64,000 nt of DNA from Ricinus communis. Taxonomy: Eukaryota; Streptophyta; Magnoliopsida; Malpighiales; Euphorbiaceae. Below are positions 14,728 to 26,344 of this stretch, piece after piece; within the stretch, counting starts at the first letter, position 1; the number at the start of each line of letters is the position of its first letter. Position numbers and translations under genes: made by a program. Below the pieces are notes generated by a model. It saw only the letters and a list, made by a program, of their open reading frames with translations. It searched no databases and had not been told where the DNA came from. The stretch lies in NCBI RefSeq assembly GCF_019578655.1, contig NC_063264.1, positions 17,472,429 to 17,536,428 of the forward strand. The letters are read 5' to 3'.

Positions 14728-17323
14728 TGTCACGACCCCACCCGTGGGTCCGTGACCGGCACTAGAGAATGGGTAGGCTTAAGGCTACCGAAACCCGTAG
14801 TAAGCCTGACACTCACTGATTTAAACAAATCTCATCTCAAATTTATATTATTAAAACCATAAATTATCTTAATAGCTACATTCTACATAAATACTTCGGT
14901 CTGCCAGAAAAATTAGGCGAGACCCGAAACTCATAAAATTTACAACTGATACATCTACTAATTACTACTGCGGAGAATCTAAGATTTACCAATTTACATA
15001 CCAAATCAAATACATCACCCGATGATGAAGGAGTCGGGTTACTGAATAAGAGTCGCGAGAGGACTAACGAATCCGAAAAAAAATAAAAATGAGGACTCGG
15101 TCTAGAGTGAGTTAAAATCAAATAATCCGGGGACTATTGCATTCTTCTCAGAAAACATAGATTATTCAAATCAGTATATCAAACCATGCACATAAATACC
15201 AATCATACTATAATCATACCCTATTACTTTCTTCACATAAAGTATTGATCATTCGAATCAATATATCAACCATGCACGTAAATACAATCCATATTATAAT
15301 CATACCATAATAAATAAATAAATGAATAAATAAAAATATATTTTTACTTTTACGGGACGAGTGGCTCAGTAGAACCCTAACCTCAAATTCTAATAGCCTT
15401 TCGGCTCTCTTAATCCATCAGGTCTAGCGCCCAGAGAGCAAGCTCTATCAGGGTCCTTACCTCCAGCCTGAACACTTGAATTCCAAATAAGCCGGCGCCC
15501 AGAGAGCATCGCTCGATCAGGGACCTTAATTCCGGCAATCAACTGAACTCAGCCCAGAGAGCAATGCTCGATCAGGGCAAACAAACCCATAATAACCTTA
15601 TGTCCATGATCATTACCGGTGCGCACGCGGTCCTGATGCAACCCACCAGATGGCATGTTCTACGAAAGCCACATTTCCCAAAACGCAATCATCACATTTA
15701 ATAAATATCATTGTTTAATGAAATCATTCAACACATATCGAAATAAAGATTAAAAATTTAGGATAAGACAACGTGCAATTCGTGTCGATAAAATAATAAT
15801 ATATGTATTATTATAACGTTACTAATAATAATATTTATATTATTTTCAATAATTAATAGTCCAGTGAAATTATTTACGTTGCGATACTAATAACCATATT
15901 ATGCATAAACTTTCAAAATAGCATATTAAATCAGACTTAGCAATAGTGCAATGATTAAATGACTTTAACTCACAGAATTGGGCGACCTCCTAGCTCTGCT
16001 CCGGTGCCTCAGTTGGAGCGAGCCGAACAAACGGACAATCTAGTCACGGAAAACAATTTATCAAAACGCTGAAACAATCAATCATTAATCCTAGGTCTAG
16101 ACTCCTAGGACTGACTGTCTAAGAATCTCGACTCGGGAGAATTCTACCGAAAATCCAGCAGAACCTCCCCTACAACACGAATATTACCCCCCGTAAAAAC
16201 GGGTCCAGGACCTGCCAGAAAAACACTCCAAATATCCAACAATTTAAACAACGGGAGTCGGGTCCCCAAACTTCACTATTTCCCGACTCCGCCACGCAGT
16301 ACAAAAACACGACTATGGCAGGCAAACTGACAATTATTTATGACTCACAAATATCATCAAATACTCAATATAATCCAATAAACACAAATAACCAAGAATT
16401 TCCAAGATCAACGGCCAGAGAAAATTACCGAGACGCTCGGTCGACTCGCCTCCGGCCGCCGGAGTCCGATCGACGATCTGGACACACCATCGGACTCACA
16501 ATGACGTGCTGACGATGATTCCCACTTCCGATTTTCCGATCTGACACCCGATCGTGCGAAGAGATTTACGGACGATCTCGACCGTCGATTTACAAACGAA
16601 GTCCGATCGCTACGAAACCGGTGCCATTGCGAAGCTTGAGCTGAGGAGAGTCGGGATACGTCCTCCGATCGTCCATCCTCCGTCGGAGCTCGCCGAAAAA
16701 GTTGAAAAACCTCGGCTGCCTCCATTTTCTCTCTCCACCGGATCTTCCGTTTCCGGCCACCACTGTCGACACCGCTGCCGCCAAAACAAAGCCAAGAGCG
16801 AGAGGAGTCGATCGGCACCAAGATCAGCGATCCGACGCCGGAGCGCCCATGACGGCAAGGAAGCTTCGGCCATCTTCCTCCCTTGCCATCGCCGGTAGCC
16901 GCCCTGCGCTGGCGCCCAGCCCGCGGCCTCTTCTTCTGCGCGCTCCTCTCTCTCCCGACCTCTCTTCTTCCCCGATCCCATTCCTTTCAATATCGACATT
17001 AGGCCCCCTAACTTTTCCTTATTACAATTTGGTCCCTCAACTTCCTTAATTACTTACAATTTTATCCTGCAGAATTCCAATTTAACCCCTAAACTTTCCT
17101 TTATCCTTTCAATTAAGCCCTTAACTAAATAATTTGGGCCAAAACCGAATTATTGAAAATACACAATTACACAAATACCCGTGACTGACATATTTATTTA
17201 CGAAAATACCAAACTCACAAATTTCCATTTAAATCATTTCAAATTAAACCCAATAAAAATGAAGCTAAAATTAACTTAAATAAAAACTCATTATTAAATA
17301 TATAAAAATTCCGGGGTATTACA
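14728..17323 (-). mobile_element. Solo LTR, Ty3/gypsy-like, copy 1
   Basis: A 2596-bp element that begins TGTCACGACCCCACCCGTGG and ends GGTATTACA on the plus strand. It is flanked by a perfect 5-bp target-site duplication, TTTTC (14723-14727 and 17324-17328). No gag, protease, reverse transcriptase or integrase is present, so it is a lone LTR left by recombination between the two LTRs of a full element. A second copy of the family lies at 37448-40386. The terminal sequence read on the minus strand (start TGTAA, end GGGGTCGTGACA) is like plant Tekay/Del-type chromovirus LTRs, so I place the sense strand as minus; this lineage is an inference. A GC-rich block at about 16420-16980 creates long but meaningless open frames. 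Confidence 0.93.
15430..15577. repeat. Three hairpin-like motifs in solo LTR copy 1
   Basis: Three near-identical 24-25-bp motifs of the form CCCAGAGAGC..GCTCGATCAGGG (15430-15453, 15498-15522, 15553-15577). Each is an imperfect inverted repeat whose arms share CCC, GA and GAGC. Spacing is 68 then 55 bp. The same trio recurs in the other LTR copy, so it belongs to the family and could be a promoter or enhancer repeat of the LTR. Confidence 0.8.
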
Positions 17324-17328
17324 TTTTC

Positions 17329-19630
17329 AGTGTTATTTTTATTTAATTGTTTTTATTTTATTGAGTTATTGTATTTTTATTTTTGTTTGTATTAAGAATT
17401 TAATAGTTTTTAATTAAAATAAAAATAAAAGTACAAAAATTCAATAGCATAAAATATATATAAGAAATATTTAATAAAATTAAAAATTTAAGAGTCCAAT
17501 AAAATAAAATAGAAAAAGATCCATTTATATCTTTACACATATTTGACATGGTGTAAGGTTAAATATGTAATAATTAATAAAAATTATTAATTATTAAAAT
17601 ATTAAATATGTAGTACTTAATTTATAATCACCTTTAACTGATATAAGATATATTATATTTAAAGAGATTATTTAAAAAAATAAAAAACTGAAAATATTTA
17701 AAAATAGGTATTTGTTCAATTCTTCAAATGCAAATGCAACATGTTAGATACATTATAATTAATAATTCAGTTACATAATCCTCAATAATATGCATCTAAC
17801 TTTTACAAGGTCTTATGTATTCACATATCAAAATCTTTTTATGTCTCATAATAAAAATATATGTAAATAGTTTTTACAAATATTATTTTAAGGAATGCTA
17901 ATGCCACAGTGTAGAAGGCTGTGGCCACACTGCTTATATACTATATGAATTCAGGTAAAAAAAAAAAAACATTGTATATGAATTTATTATTTTCATAAAT
18001 ACAATTAACTTACTTTCCACATCAACTTGCTTCTTTACAAAAAAAAAAAAAGAATTATTATCTTACCTACAACTTAAGTATGAATAGATATCACATTTTC
18101 TTGATGATGAGATTTGATGATTTTTTTGTTTTGTTTTCTTCTCGATTATCTTCATGCATAAAAATACTAGATTACCTAGTATAAAAGATTTAAAAATCAT
18201 CGCAAACCTCTATTTTCTTTTTTATTACAAATATTAAATTATTATATGATGATTTTTAAATTTTTCATATATATATATATATATATATAGAAATAGAACA
18301 TAGAAATTGAAAGAGATAGACTGGAAACGACATCTCTTATGTCAATGACACTAAAAGAAAGGAAAAATTAAATAAATAGAACTGAAATATAAATTGAATA
18401 TAATGAAATAGAGACACTTTAAGGTTTTCTATGAAATGAGACATGGAACTAAGAAACTATAAAAAAGTTCAGGGAGTTATGAAGGAAACTTCAAGCTCAT
18501 ATTGGTCATGGGTTGAGAATAGAAATTGAATTCTATAAGATCTAATCTCCCGGTGGTAGAGCTGTCGGATGTTAACCGACTAGTCTAATCTTACTTGGAG
18601 AGATTGGATTCATTCTGAATTCAGAATTCTTCAATTCTCTTTACATTTTATTATTATCTATATTTCTTTTTCAATTTTTTAGTTGCCATCAGTGAATACT
18701 AATGGTAGCTATTTTCATGTTTATTTATTTTCTTTACTATTGTTCTTTTATATTAAAAACATATCCGTAAATATGTTTTGTTGTTGATGTTTAGTATTTT
18801 TTTTATTAGATTGTTTAATTTTAGTTTTTGATATTAATTTGGATAGAAATTTATGAAAATTTTCTTTTATGAAAGTGTTTTTAGTTTTTATCACAGAGTG
18901 TAAAAAATATTTTTTTTAATTTTAGACTCCACCAATAGATTTGAAGTAATCCAATAATTTTAATTTTCTATATTTCTTGTACTTTCATATAAGACAAATT
19001 AGTTTCCTATAAAAAATAAAAATATGTAATCACTAAAAAAAATCACACATTTTGACCATAAAAAAAAATGTAAAAAAATTGTTTTTAAAAAAGACATAAC
19101 TTATCCAAACAATTAGTTACTACAAATTTTTCTTTTTGTCAAAAAGTTGAAGCAAAATTTAGATAAATATTTTTAACTTGCAAAATTTAAATGATATTTA
19201 TATGTATTATTTTACTAATATTAAATTCAACATATAATAATAATTCAATAAAAGATATAATTGATAATATTTTATATGAGATGAGAAAATTTTGTTAATA
19301 TACTAATTATATTTATATAAGCTAATATTAAAGATGTAATTATTATTTTTTTAGAAATAAGACTTACTTTTAATTAAAAAAAAACTTATTAATTAATATT
19401 TAATTTTAAGATCAGAATTATTATTTAACTATGAAAATAACATATTAATCAATGCACTAATATAATAATTCAAATTTACATGTCAGCATAATCCATTAAG
19501 CAAAATTACGATATTATAGATAAAACTTCGATTCTGTAAGCAAGGCAAGCGTTGACACATGCATGTGAAACTAAACTTCTCAACAAGGGTTATGATCTAA
19601 AATGAAGTGAAATTCTCAAATTTTCAGGTT
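17329..19630. other. AT-rich intergenic DNA
   Basis: No gene seen. It contains a (TA)n run at 18266-18289, poly-A/T tracts, and a short 7-bp inverted repeat GCCACAG..CTGTGGC near 17910-17935. The stretch at 18550-18600 is less AT-rich and has GGTGGTAGAGC, faintly tRNA-like, but no matching B box was found. Confidence 0.6.
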
Positions 19631-19905
19631 TTTTCTTTCTTTTTTTTTTTTTTTGTTCTATTACAAACGGAGGCAAAGCCTCGGGCTAGTTCACAACCAT
19701 GCGGGTGGATGTGACCAACCCCAATAACATCCTGATGAAGCAGGTGAAAGATCTGTTTTGGAACGATAGCCAACTGGAAAATCACCAGTAAAAGAAGCCA
19801 ACCCATCAGCAGCAAGATTCGCTTCTCTATGGACATGACTAACCGAAACTTGCCAGCCCTGTCCAGCATAGCTGGTACTGATATATATCCTTCTCATGCT
19901 CAACA
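19631..19905 (-). mobile_element. 5'-truncated LINE tail with RNase H remnant
   Basis: On the minus strand a frame of about 70 codons contains WQVSVSHVHREANLAADGLA. This is the C-terminal motif of the RNase H-like domain of plant non-LTR (LINE) retrotransposons (consensus HVxREANxxADxLA). It is followed downstream on the same strand by a long A tract (the T run at about 19631-19655 on the plus strand), as expected for a LINE 3' end. No reverse transcriptase is present upstream, so it is a truncated copy. Target-site duplications were not identified. Confidence 0.75.
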
Positions 19906-20123
19906 GTAGCTAGCTGAACTACGCACATCAATTTATTTATTTATTTCTTTCAAATGAAAGCTTAGAAACTTTTTAAAATAAATTATAAAATGAACTCTAA
20001 ATTTAACCATACAACATGTGTCATTGCACTCAGCAAGCATTTCAAAAAAAAATATAATCCAGCCTGAAAGATAATAAGAGAAAAAAATGGGATTGTTTCC
20101 TTTTCTTTTTATAAATTTTCTTA

Positions 20124-21913
20124 TCATGGAACCTCAATAATTTCATCGTCTTTGCATGCCCCAATATCAATCACTAAAGTTCCTTTTTTATCTGTTGGTA
20201 ATATCCTACAACAATTCCTTCTTGGAGCCTACAAAATACCATTTCAGAAATCAACACCCAATAACAATGAAATTGAAAGAAGATAAATAAAAAAGAAAAT
20301 AGAGATTTCAATATTGGGGATATCATTTGTTACCTTGTCCCACAAGTAAGGGTCAGGTCTCTTATAGACCTCAACCATAGAAGGGCTAGCCATACTCCAA
20401 TTGCATACAGGATTTGAAATTCCATTTCCAACATACTCACTAGCAATCTCCTGATCATACGCCATCATATTTGACAGGCAATATACGAGAGGCCTTTGAC
20501 ATTTGTTCATACTAACACGGCGAGTATTAAAGGGACACCGACGATGGTCTGCATATTTATACCAGCTCAGGAACGTTCTTGCTGGCCTTTCAATCTCTCG
20601 GGGAGGGATTATTCCTCGGAACATCTGAACTGCATACCCCCAGGAGACGGATATGGTCCAGTTTCGGGTTTGATCATAGCAAATGGACTGTTGCATGAGT
20701 GCTGCAGAGTCTAGTTGCAATGGTGCTCTTAGTCTTTGAAGGGCTTGTACCCTGTCAGCACTGGGGAATATGGGTAGCACTAGGTCTAGGTGGTGGAGAG
20801 AAACTAAAGGTGCTACTAGATGGGCAGATAGAAGGCCAAATAGATTGCCATATAGATCAAACTGCTCAAATTTCAACCAGAAATGAATATGTTTTAAACA
20901 ATAAAATAGCAGAAACAAACTCAGTTTTTGAATGTTAAATGCTGGATCTAAATTAAAGGATACATTGATCCAGTAATTATGTAATAGTCTGTATTAAATG
21001 TTAGAAATAGAAGTTCTGCAGTTTTTCCTTTTGATCTAGTATTATAGTTAATATGAAAAATCTATAGCGTGCTGAACAAGAGAGGACGTGGAGGGTAGTA
21101 ATAAAACATGAGTATACAAAATTATTTATAATCATATTGCAAAATTCCTGCAACATTTGTATACAACGCCATTTGCTATACAACATAAGCAACCAAAGTA
21201 AAGAGGTGGCCAATATCAGTGAATAACTATCATTTTTCTTCAAAGCATATTCAGTGTATTGTCAGAAGAGAAAGCTTATGCAAATAGACTAACCTGGTGA
21301 AATCCTGGTTCTTTGGAGAGAGGAACACCAAATTCAGCCATGCATGCTTGAATTCGGTCATCAGACCCGTAGGCAAGTGCCTTTGCCAATGGCTAACTTA
21401 TATCAAATCCACCACCACCATAAGCCATAGCATAAGAAAAATGAATGTTCTGTATGTCGCTCTCTGACGAGCTCCCTATATAATAATACTGATTATGATC
21501 AATACTTTGATAATACCCTAACGAAATTATCTGGAATAAACACTGTATCATCATCTCTCATCACAGACCACCTCACACCCTTCATTTCTAGCTTCAATGT
21601 CTCTGATATTATCCTGGATATCCGAATCGCGAACCATTTACCTTCATTGTTATTATAGGGGAATTCTGAGGTGTCACTCGATATCATTGTTGGTGGCAGA
21701 AGATTATAATCTCCAGGATCATCTTTGACAGGCCTGTCTAGCAAACTATGCCTCGCATTTCATTGGGTCTCCACCATAACTTGACATATTCTTTTCTACG
21801 ATCTCATAGCCTGGAAGATGCAGCAATGCTGAAAACTATATGGTAGAGGCTTGTGTTAACTTGTTTTTCAGGATTTTGAAGAGGAGGCTGCTTATCGGCT
21901 GATGTGCTTAAGG
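20124..21913 (-). pseudogene. Broken DUF604 (Fringe-like glycosyltransferase) gene
   Basis: DUF604 proteins are type II membrane proteins of the GT31/Fringe-related family, probably Golgi glycosyltransferases. Three exons of the 3' part are recognisable: 21913-21294 (damaged), 20861-20334 (176 codons, open) and 20228-20124 (35 codons, ending in TGA). Family marks are LWWRPNEMRG, the catalytic-type DDDTVF, AMAYGGGGF, LVSLHHLDLV, SICYDQTRNWTISVSWG, PARTFLSWY, KRPDPYLWDK and the tail APRRNCCRILP..KKGTLVIDIG. The first of these exons carries at least three lesions: TGA (21804-21806) where the family has Trp before DRRKEY, a +1 insertion near 21501 just after RVLSKY, and TAG (21393-21395) after GGGGFDIS. 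The N-terminal exon with the signal anchor was not found. The glycine before DDD is Arg here. Two intact downstream exons suggest fairly recent decay. Confidence 0.9.
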
Positions 21914-22429
21914 CTAGAAACGAAAGCGCATGTCGTTCATATTTAGGAAACAATGGGCTCATGGAGGATGATTTACACCCTCCCGCCTGCATAGCATTCT
22001 GCATCCCATAGAACAAGCGATAGTCCATGGGCCACAACAGCCGAAACGACATGTTTGGAATACAGGTACTGCTATAATATTCATCTGATGCCCCAAAGGA
22101 GGCACAAAGGCGAAATATGGGACAACAATATGATTGAATTCCATTAATATGGGTATGCAACACACGAACTCAACATTTGCCCACATACAAAACATGCACT
22201 TGGGCTAGGACTAAAAGGATTGCAGGGAAGCAATTCAATGCGCGAGCATGGAGCCTGCCTACCCAAACGATCGTGATACGACTCATGCACCACCATGTAC
22301 AATGAGCAACAATTCCAATCAACGAACTACAACACTGAACAAGCATGTTATGCTCGTCAAGCATTACCGAAACACTGAATGAAACAGCTGCCCTCACCGC
22401 TAGGTGCGAAAAGTTTAAGGATTACCGAA
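21914..22429. other. Unassigned stretch upstream of the DUF604 remnant
   Basis: More GC-rich than its surroundings, with open frames on the minus strand (for example about 21804-22163 and 22170-22397). None of these shows a family motif I recognise. The expected N-terminal exon of the DUF604 gene is not evident. It may be decayed sequence related to the repeat array that follows. Confidence 0.4.
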
Positions 22430-23640
22430 AGAAATGCATCGTCGACCGAATCCAAGCCCCAACCAAGAAGGGTTCTATAAGCTTCCATCCCACATAGCTC
22501 AAGCAACACAACTTAATGACATGCATTTGTAATGGAACATCCACATCATAGCACCCCCAAGCCTAGAGATCATCTCCAGACTCAGCATAAAGAAAACCCA
22601 CATGCGATCAATGCTTCGTTAAAGACATCCAAACTTCCGCCCACAGCCCGTGTCCAGCCTTAACACAAGCACAGATGCCCGCTAGAAATGTATCATCGAC
22701 TAAATCCAAAATCTTCGCAACAGGGAGTGCGCATAAGTTTCCGCCACATGAGGTCAGGCAATATAATTGAATTATATGCCCTCTTAGTGCAATATCCGCC
22801 TAATAACACACCCAAGCTTAGAGATCAACTCTAGCCTTAACATAACCATGCGCCCGTGCAAAATTTGCATCGTCTGCAAGATACAAACTCCCGTGCTAAG
22901 AACTTTTTGCCATACCACCTCAAGCAATACAACCGAATGATCATTAGCACGTTAGAGCACAACGCTCATCTCCAGCCTCAACACAAGCATAAGCTAATGC
23001 TAGACATGTATCATCAACCAGATCCAAACTCCTCGCAATAGGGAATGTGCATAAACTTCTGCCACACATGGTCAGACAATACAATTGAATGACATGCACT
23101 CTCAGTGCAACATCCGCCTAATAACATGTCCAAGCTCAAAGATCATCTCCAGCCTTAACATAAGCATGCGCCCGTACAAGATTTGCATTGTCAGCAGAAT
23201 ACAAACTCCGTGCAAAGAGCTTCCGTCACACCACCTCAGGCAATACAAGTGAAATGACATGCTCTCATAATGCAACATCATTAGCCCTATATGATGCCCG
23301 AGCATATAGCTCATCTCTAGCCTCAACACAAGCACAAGCCCACGCTAGACATGTATCATTGACCAGATCCAAACTCCTCGCAACAGGGAATGCGCATAAG
23401 CTTCCGCCACACGAGGTTAGGTAATATAATTGAATGACATTACCCCTTTCAGTGCAACATCAGCCTAATAACACGCCCAAGCTCAGAGCTTCTCTCCAGC
23501 CTTAACATAAGCATGCGCCGATGCAAGATTTGCATCATCAAAAGGATCAAAACTACGTGCATAGGATGCCCGAGCACTGCAACTATCTCTGGCCTCAACA
23601 CAAGCAATTCTTTCAAATAATGTAGTCGTGAAATTACTAT
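22430..23640 (-). repeat. Array of about 172-bp coding-like tandem repeats
   Basis: Six clear units begin near 22687, 22860, 23005, 23178, 23350 and 23523, and a poorer one near 22432. Spacing is mostly 172-173 bp, with one short step of 145. Two unit types alternate, so every second unit is most alike (period about 345 bp; the shared plus-strand core is ATGTATCAT..CCAAACTCC..GCATAAGCTTCCGCCAC). On the minus strand the units read as a degenerate peptide repeat of about 57-58 codons with motifs such as YVKAGDDL, CVEARDELYARAS, NDVALREHV and ARSLDLVDD, broken by stops. I do not recognise the family. It could be the ruin of a repeat protein or a minisatellite with chance open frames. Confidence 0.7.
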
Positions 23641-24475
23641 GACTTCCATTGCCAAAATATTACAAATAGTAACAGTAACCCTAACCTCCCCTAACTTTTC
23701 TTGATCAAAGATGAATTTCCAGCATATTTGAGGCCTGATTAATGTTTAAAATTCAAATTCTGTTTTAATGTCTACGAAGAGTGTAAAGAAATAACTACCG
23801 ATGTTATATGATTTTAGACTATTTGAATTTCTAATGAATTAGAAAAAAATAAAGTTAGATTTTAGGACTTTGATTTGTTTTTTATTTGTTTATTTTACCA
23901 ATGCTAGATTTATGTGAAGTTAAATGTGAAACACGACAACTGCCCTGCCCCATCACCATTTCAATTTTATAACCATAAAACTACTTTCGCCAATTTTATA
24001 TTTTCCTCTGTATCAAAACAATAGAGAAAAAAAATGATCTTAGATTGTTGATTAGAGCTGCGATTTTCAAGTCTTACAAGATCACATATTCCAACATACA
24101 ACAGAAATAACTACAAGAGAAAAGAAATTAAAACAGGAGAAACGGAAAGAGGCAGGAAAAAGAAGTATTATAGTTTCATTCAGCCTTGCATCTACAAATA
24201 ACAACCAGAATTTGGAAAAGCAACAATTCCCATAACAGGGTCATACTTCAATCTTTCAAGAAAGCTGAAATGCTTTGATCACCACAAAATCTTATAGCAC
24301 AACCTTTAATTGCAGACAAATGAAGCAATTTTGTTGTTCCAGACAGAATCTATTTAACAAGAACTTCATTGCAAGTTTTTGAACAGAATAACCTCCGGCT
24401 AGTATTTAGAAAAGCATTTCTAATGAACAGCTAGAAATAGTATCCCAAACTGCCAGGTTTAGGTCCTCCTCCACC
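23641..24475. other. Intergenic DNA and 3' flank of the SDE5-like gene
   Basis: No gene seen. The right-hand 200-300 bp probably contain the 3' UTR of the minus-strand SDE5-like gene. A short A-rich stretch lies near 24020. Confidence 0.5.
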
Positions 24476-25420
24476 CTAATCCCTTGGCTCTTGCTTCTTC
24501 GCAAAACTCAAGCGCTTTGGATCAATCGCATCAACTTGGATTAATATCGTCTTACCATCGCTTTCATCATTCCATTTGATCGATTCCTTCTCCAGTTGCT
24601 TCAGGATCTGCAGAAGAAATTTTAAGCATGTCAGTATCCTTCATTTTCAAATTCAAGTGGCACTAGGCAGCAGATGGAGCAAAAGGAAATTACAAAAAGT
24701 TAACATGTAACCTATCAGCAGATTTTGGAAAGTACTATTACAAACAAGAATTTTTGGAAAATAAATACATCTTCATGAATAAAGAGATTTTCAGTAAATA
24801 ACGTTTATTTGGAAGTCAAGACGTCTTTGACCGAATACAGTGACATAGGTCATAGTATTTTGAGGATCTTCATGGCCTCAGAGATGACTCCAAGAACAAA
24901 TTTACAAGCCTTAAATTTGAATAGCTGATTAACTCTTGCTCTTTTATTTGGTTTCTTGCATTTCCCCCTCAATCCTTAAAAGCAACTTTATAATTATTCA
25001 ATGTACAATGCAACCTTGCTCTGAGACAATGTAAACCAAACTGCAACATAAGTATCTTTAATGAGGCCTAGAAAAGCTAAGAACACAATGTTTCAATTTC
25101 ACATGTTTCTAGAAGGTGCTTTCATCTTATCGGACCTACTGTCAGTCCATTAGATATAGTCTAATGCAATCGAGAAATAAAATATCGATGAGATTCAACA
25201 GTGTTTGTACTAAAAATAGCTACAATATCCAATCTAACCAAATTTCTCTTCCGCGCCCCTTTACTAGTATCTTCATCATTGCTCTTTATTATGACTCTAA
25301 GGTATTTAATAGCTGATAAAAGTCAAGAGAAAAGTTAGGTCATGTTTTTGTTATTAAATGTGAAGAAAACAAGGAAACAAAAGTGAAAACCCACATAAGA
25401 TACCGGAAATTGAGGTTAGA

Positions 25421-26344
25421 TGATGATACGAACTCGAACCGGATACGTTCAAACACCAAGATAAGTAATGGTGAGAAAATCAAACTGATAAACGCTCTCC
25501 CTATTTAAGAGGAAGCACCCTTACCAATAAGTTCGAATTTGTCGCCCCAAGATCTAACTTGAAAATTTGCAATTGATTATGGAACTAACAAACTTAGCAA
25601 TAGAACTACTAAGCCCTTTAGTTATAAATAGATGAAGAATGTTCAAACAACTCAAGAAACTAATAAAAAGTTAATTGATTGATCAAACATGTAGATGTGA
25701 AACTAAATCAAACAAGTTAATTTAATCTCAAGAAATTCAATAAGGAACACCTTAAGGAATAAGAGTTAACAACTCAAATTAAACTTCATTCAGAAATGTA
25801 TATTGATCTTATGTCCTTTAGCCCGAAATACATAGCTCTATTTATAGAGTTTTGAAATGATTCTAACCCTAAAAGGACTAAGAGATAAGCAATAAAGAAT
25901 CAAACCCTAAAAGACTTCTAATGTGCGGTACGCCTCCTTCTCTAAGCATAAGTGGTGGGCTGCCCTAGGGTTAGGTGAGACCTCCAATGCTTCTAGAAAC
26001 CCTAATGCGGCCCAATGCTTAGGGTGCGGCCCAATGCTTCTAGAAACCCTAATGTGCGGCCCAATGCTTCTAGAAACCCTAGGAAAGCCTGTTGACTTTG
26101 ATCCCTGATCTTTGACCTTGACCTTGTTCCATGACCAGAAGTTTAAGCTTCATTAATAGCAATTAATGTCACTATCTTCAAGGCGTTGTTATCTTCATTA
26201 AAAGCACCATCATTAGCCATCTTCAAAACATGCTCCAAGTAAGAATTTAAGGCTTGCTTGAACCTTTTACTCCTTGCTCGTGTCATCGGTCCTCCATAGG
26301 CTAGTGGATCCATGCTAGTTGACTTAGATGCATCTTTGGTTGCA
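25421..26344. mobile_element. Solo LTR inserted in the Smr exon
   Basis: A 924-bp element beginning TGATGATACGAACTCG and ending TTTGGTTGCA. It is flanked by TTAGA (25416-25420) and TCAGA (26345-26349), a 5-bp target-site duplication with one difference. It lacks internal retrotransposon coding regions. Removing it with one copy of the duplication rejoins the exon in phase (29 codons plus partial codons) and restores the expected peptide LRLHLTSIS of the Smr domain. The mismatch falls in a Leu codon (CTA or CTG), so either version codes the same residue. A TATA-like CTATTTATAGAG lies near 25830-25845. This family is unrelated by eye to the 2.6-2.9-kb LTRs elsewhere in the window. Confidence 0.85.
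25985..26082. repeat. Short tandem repeats inside the 924-bp LTR
   Basis: Three imperfect copies of a unit of about 35 bp built on CAATGCTTCTAGAAACCCTA followed by ATGCGGCC or ATGTGCGGCC; one copy is internally truncated. It is probably a repeat native to the LTR. Confidence 0.8.

Noticed and set aside
16315..17049. Several long overlapping open frames on both strands
   Set aside because: They lie in the GC-rich block of a solo LTR. The corresponding frames in the second LTR copy (39059-39758) differ in length and reading frame, and no protein motif is present.
22430..23640. Possible CRISPR-like array
   Set aside because: Repeats are about 172 bp, contiguous and imperfect, without short spacers, and the DNA is from a plant.
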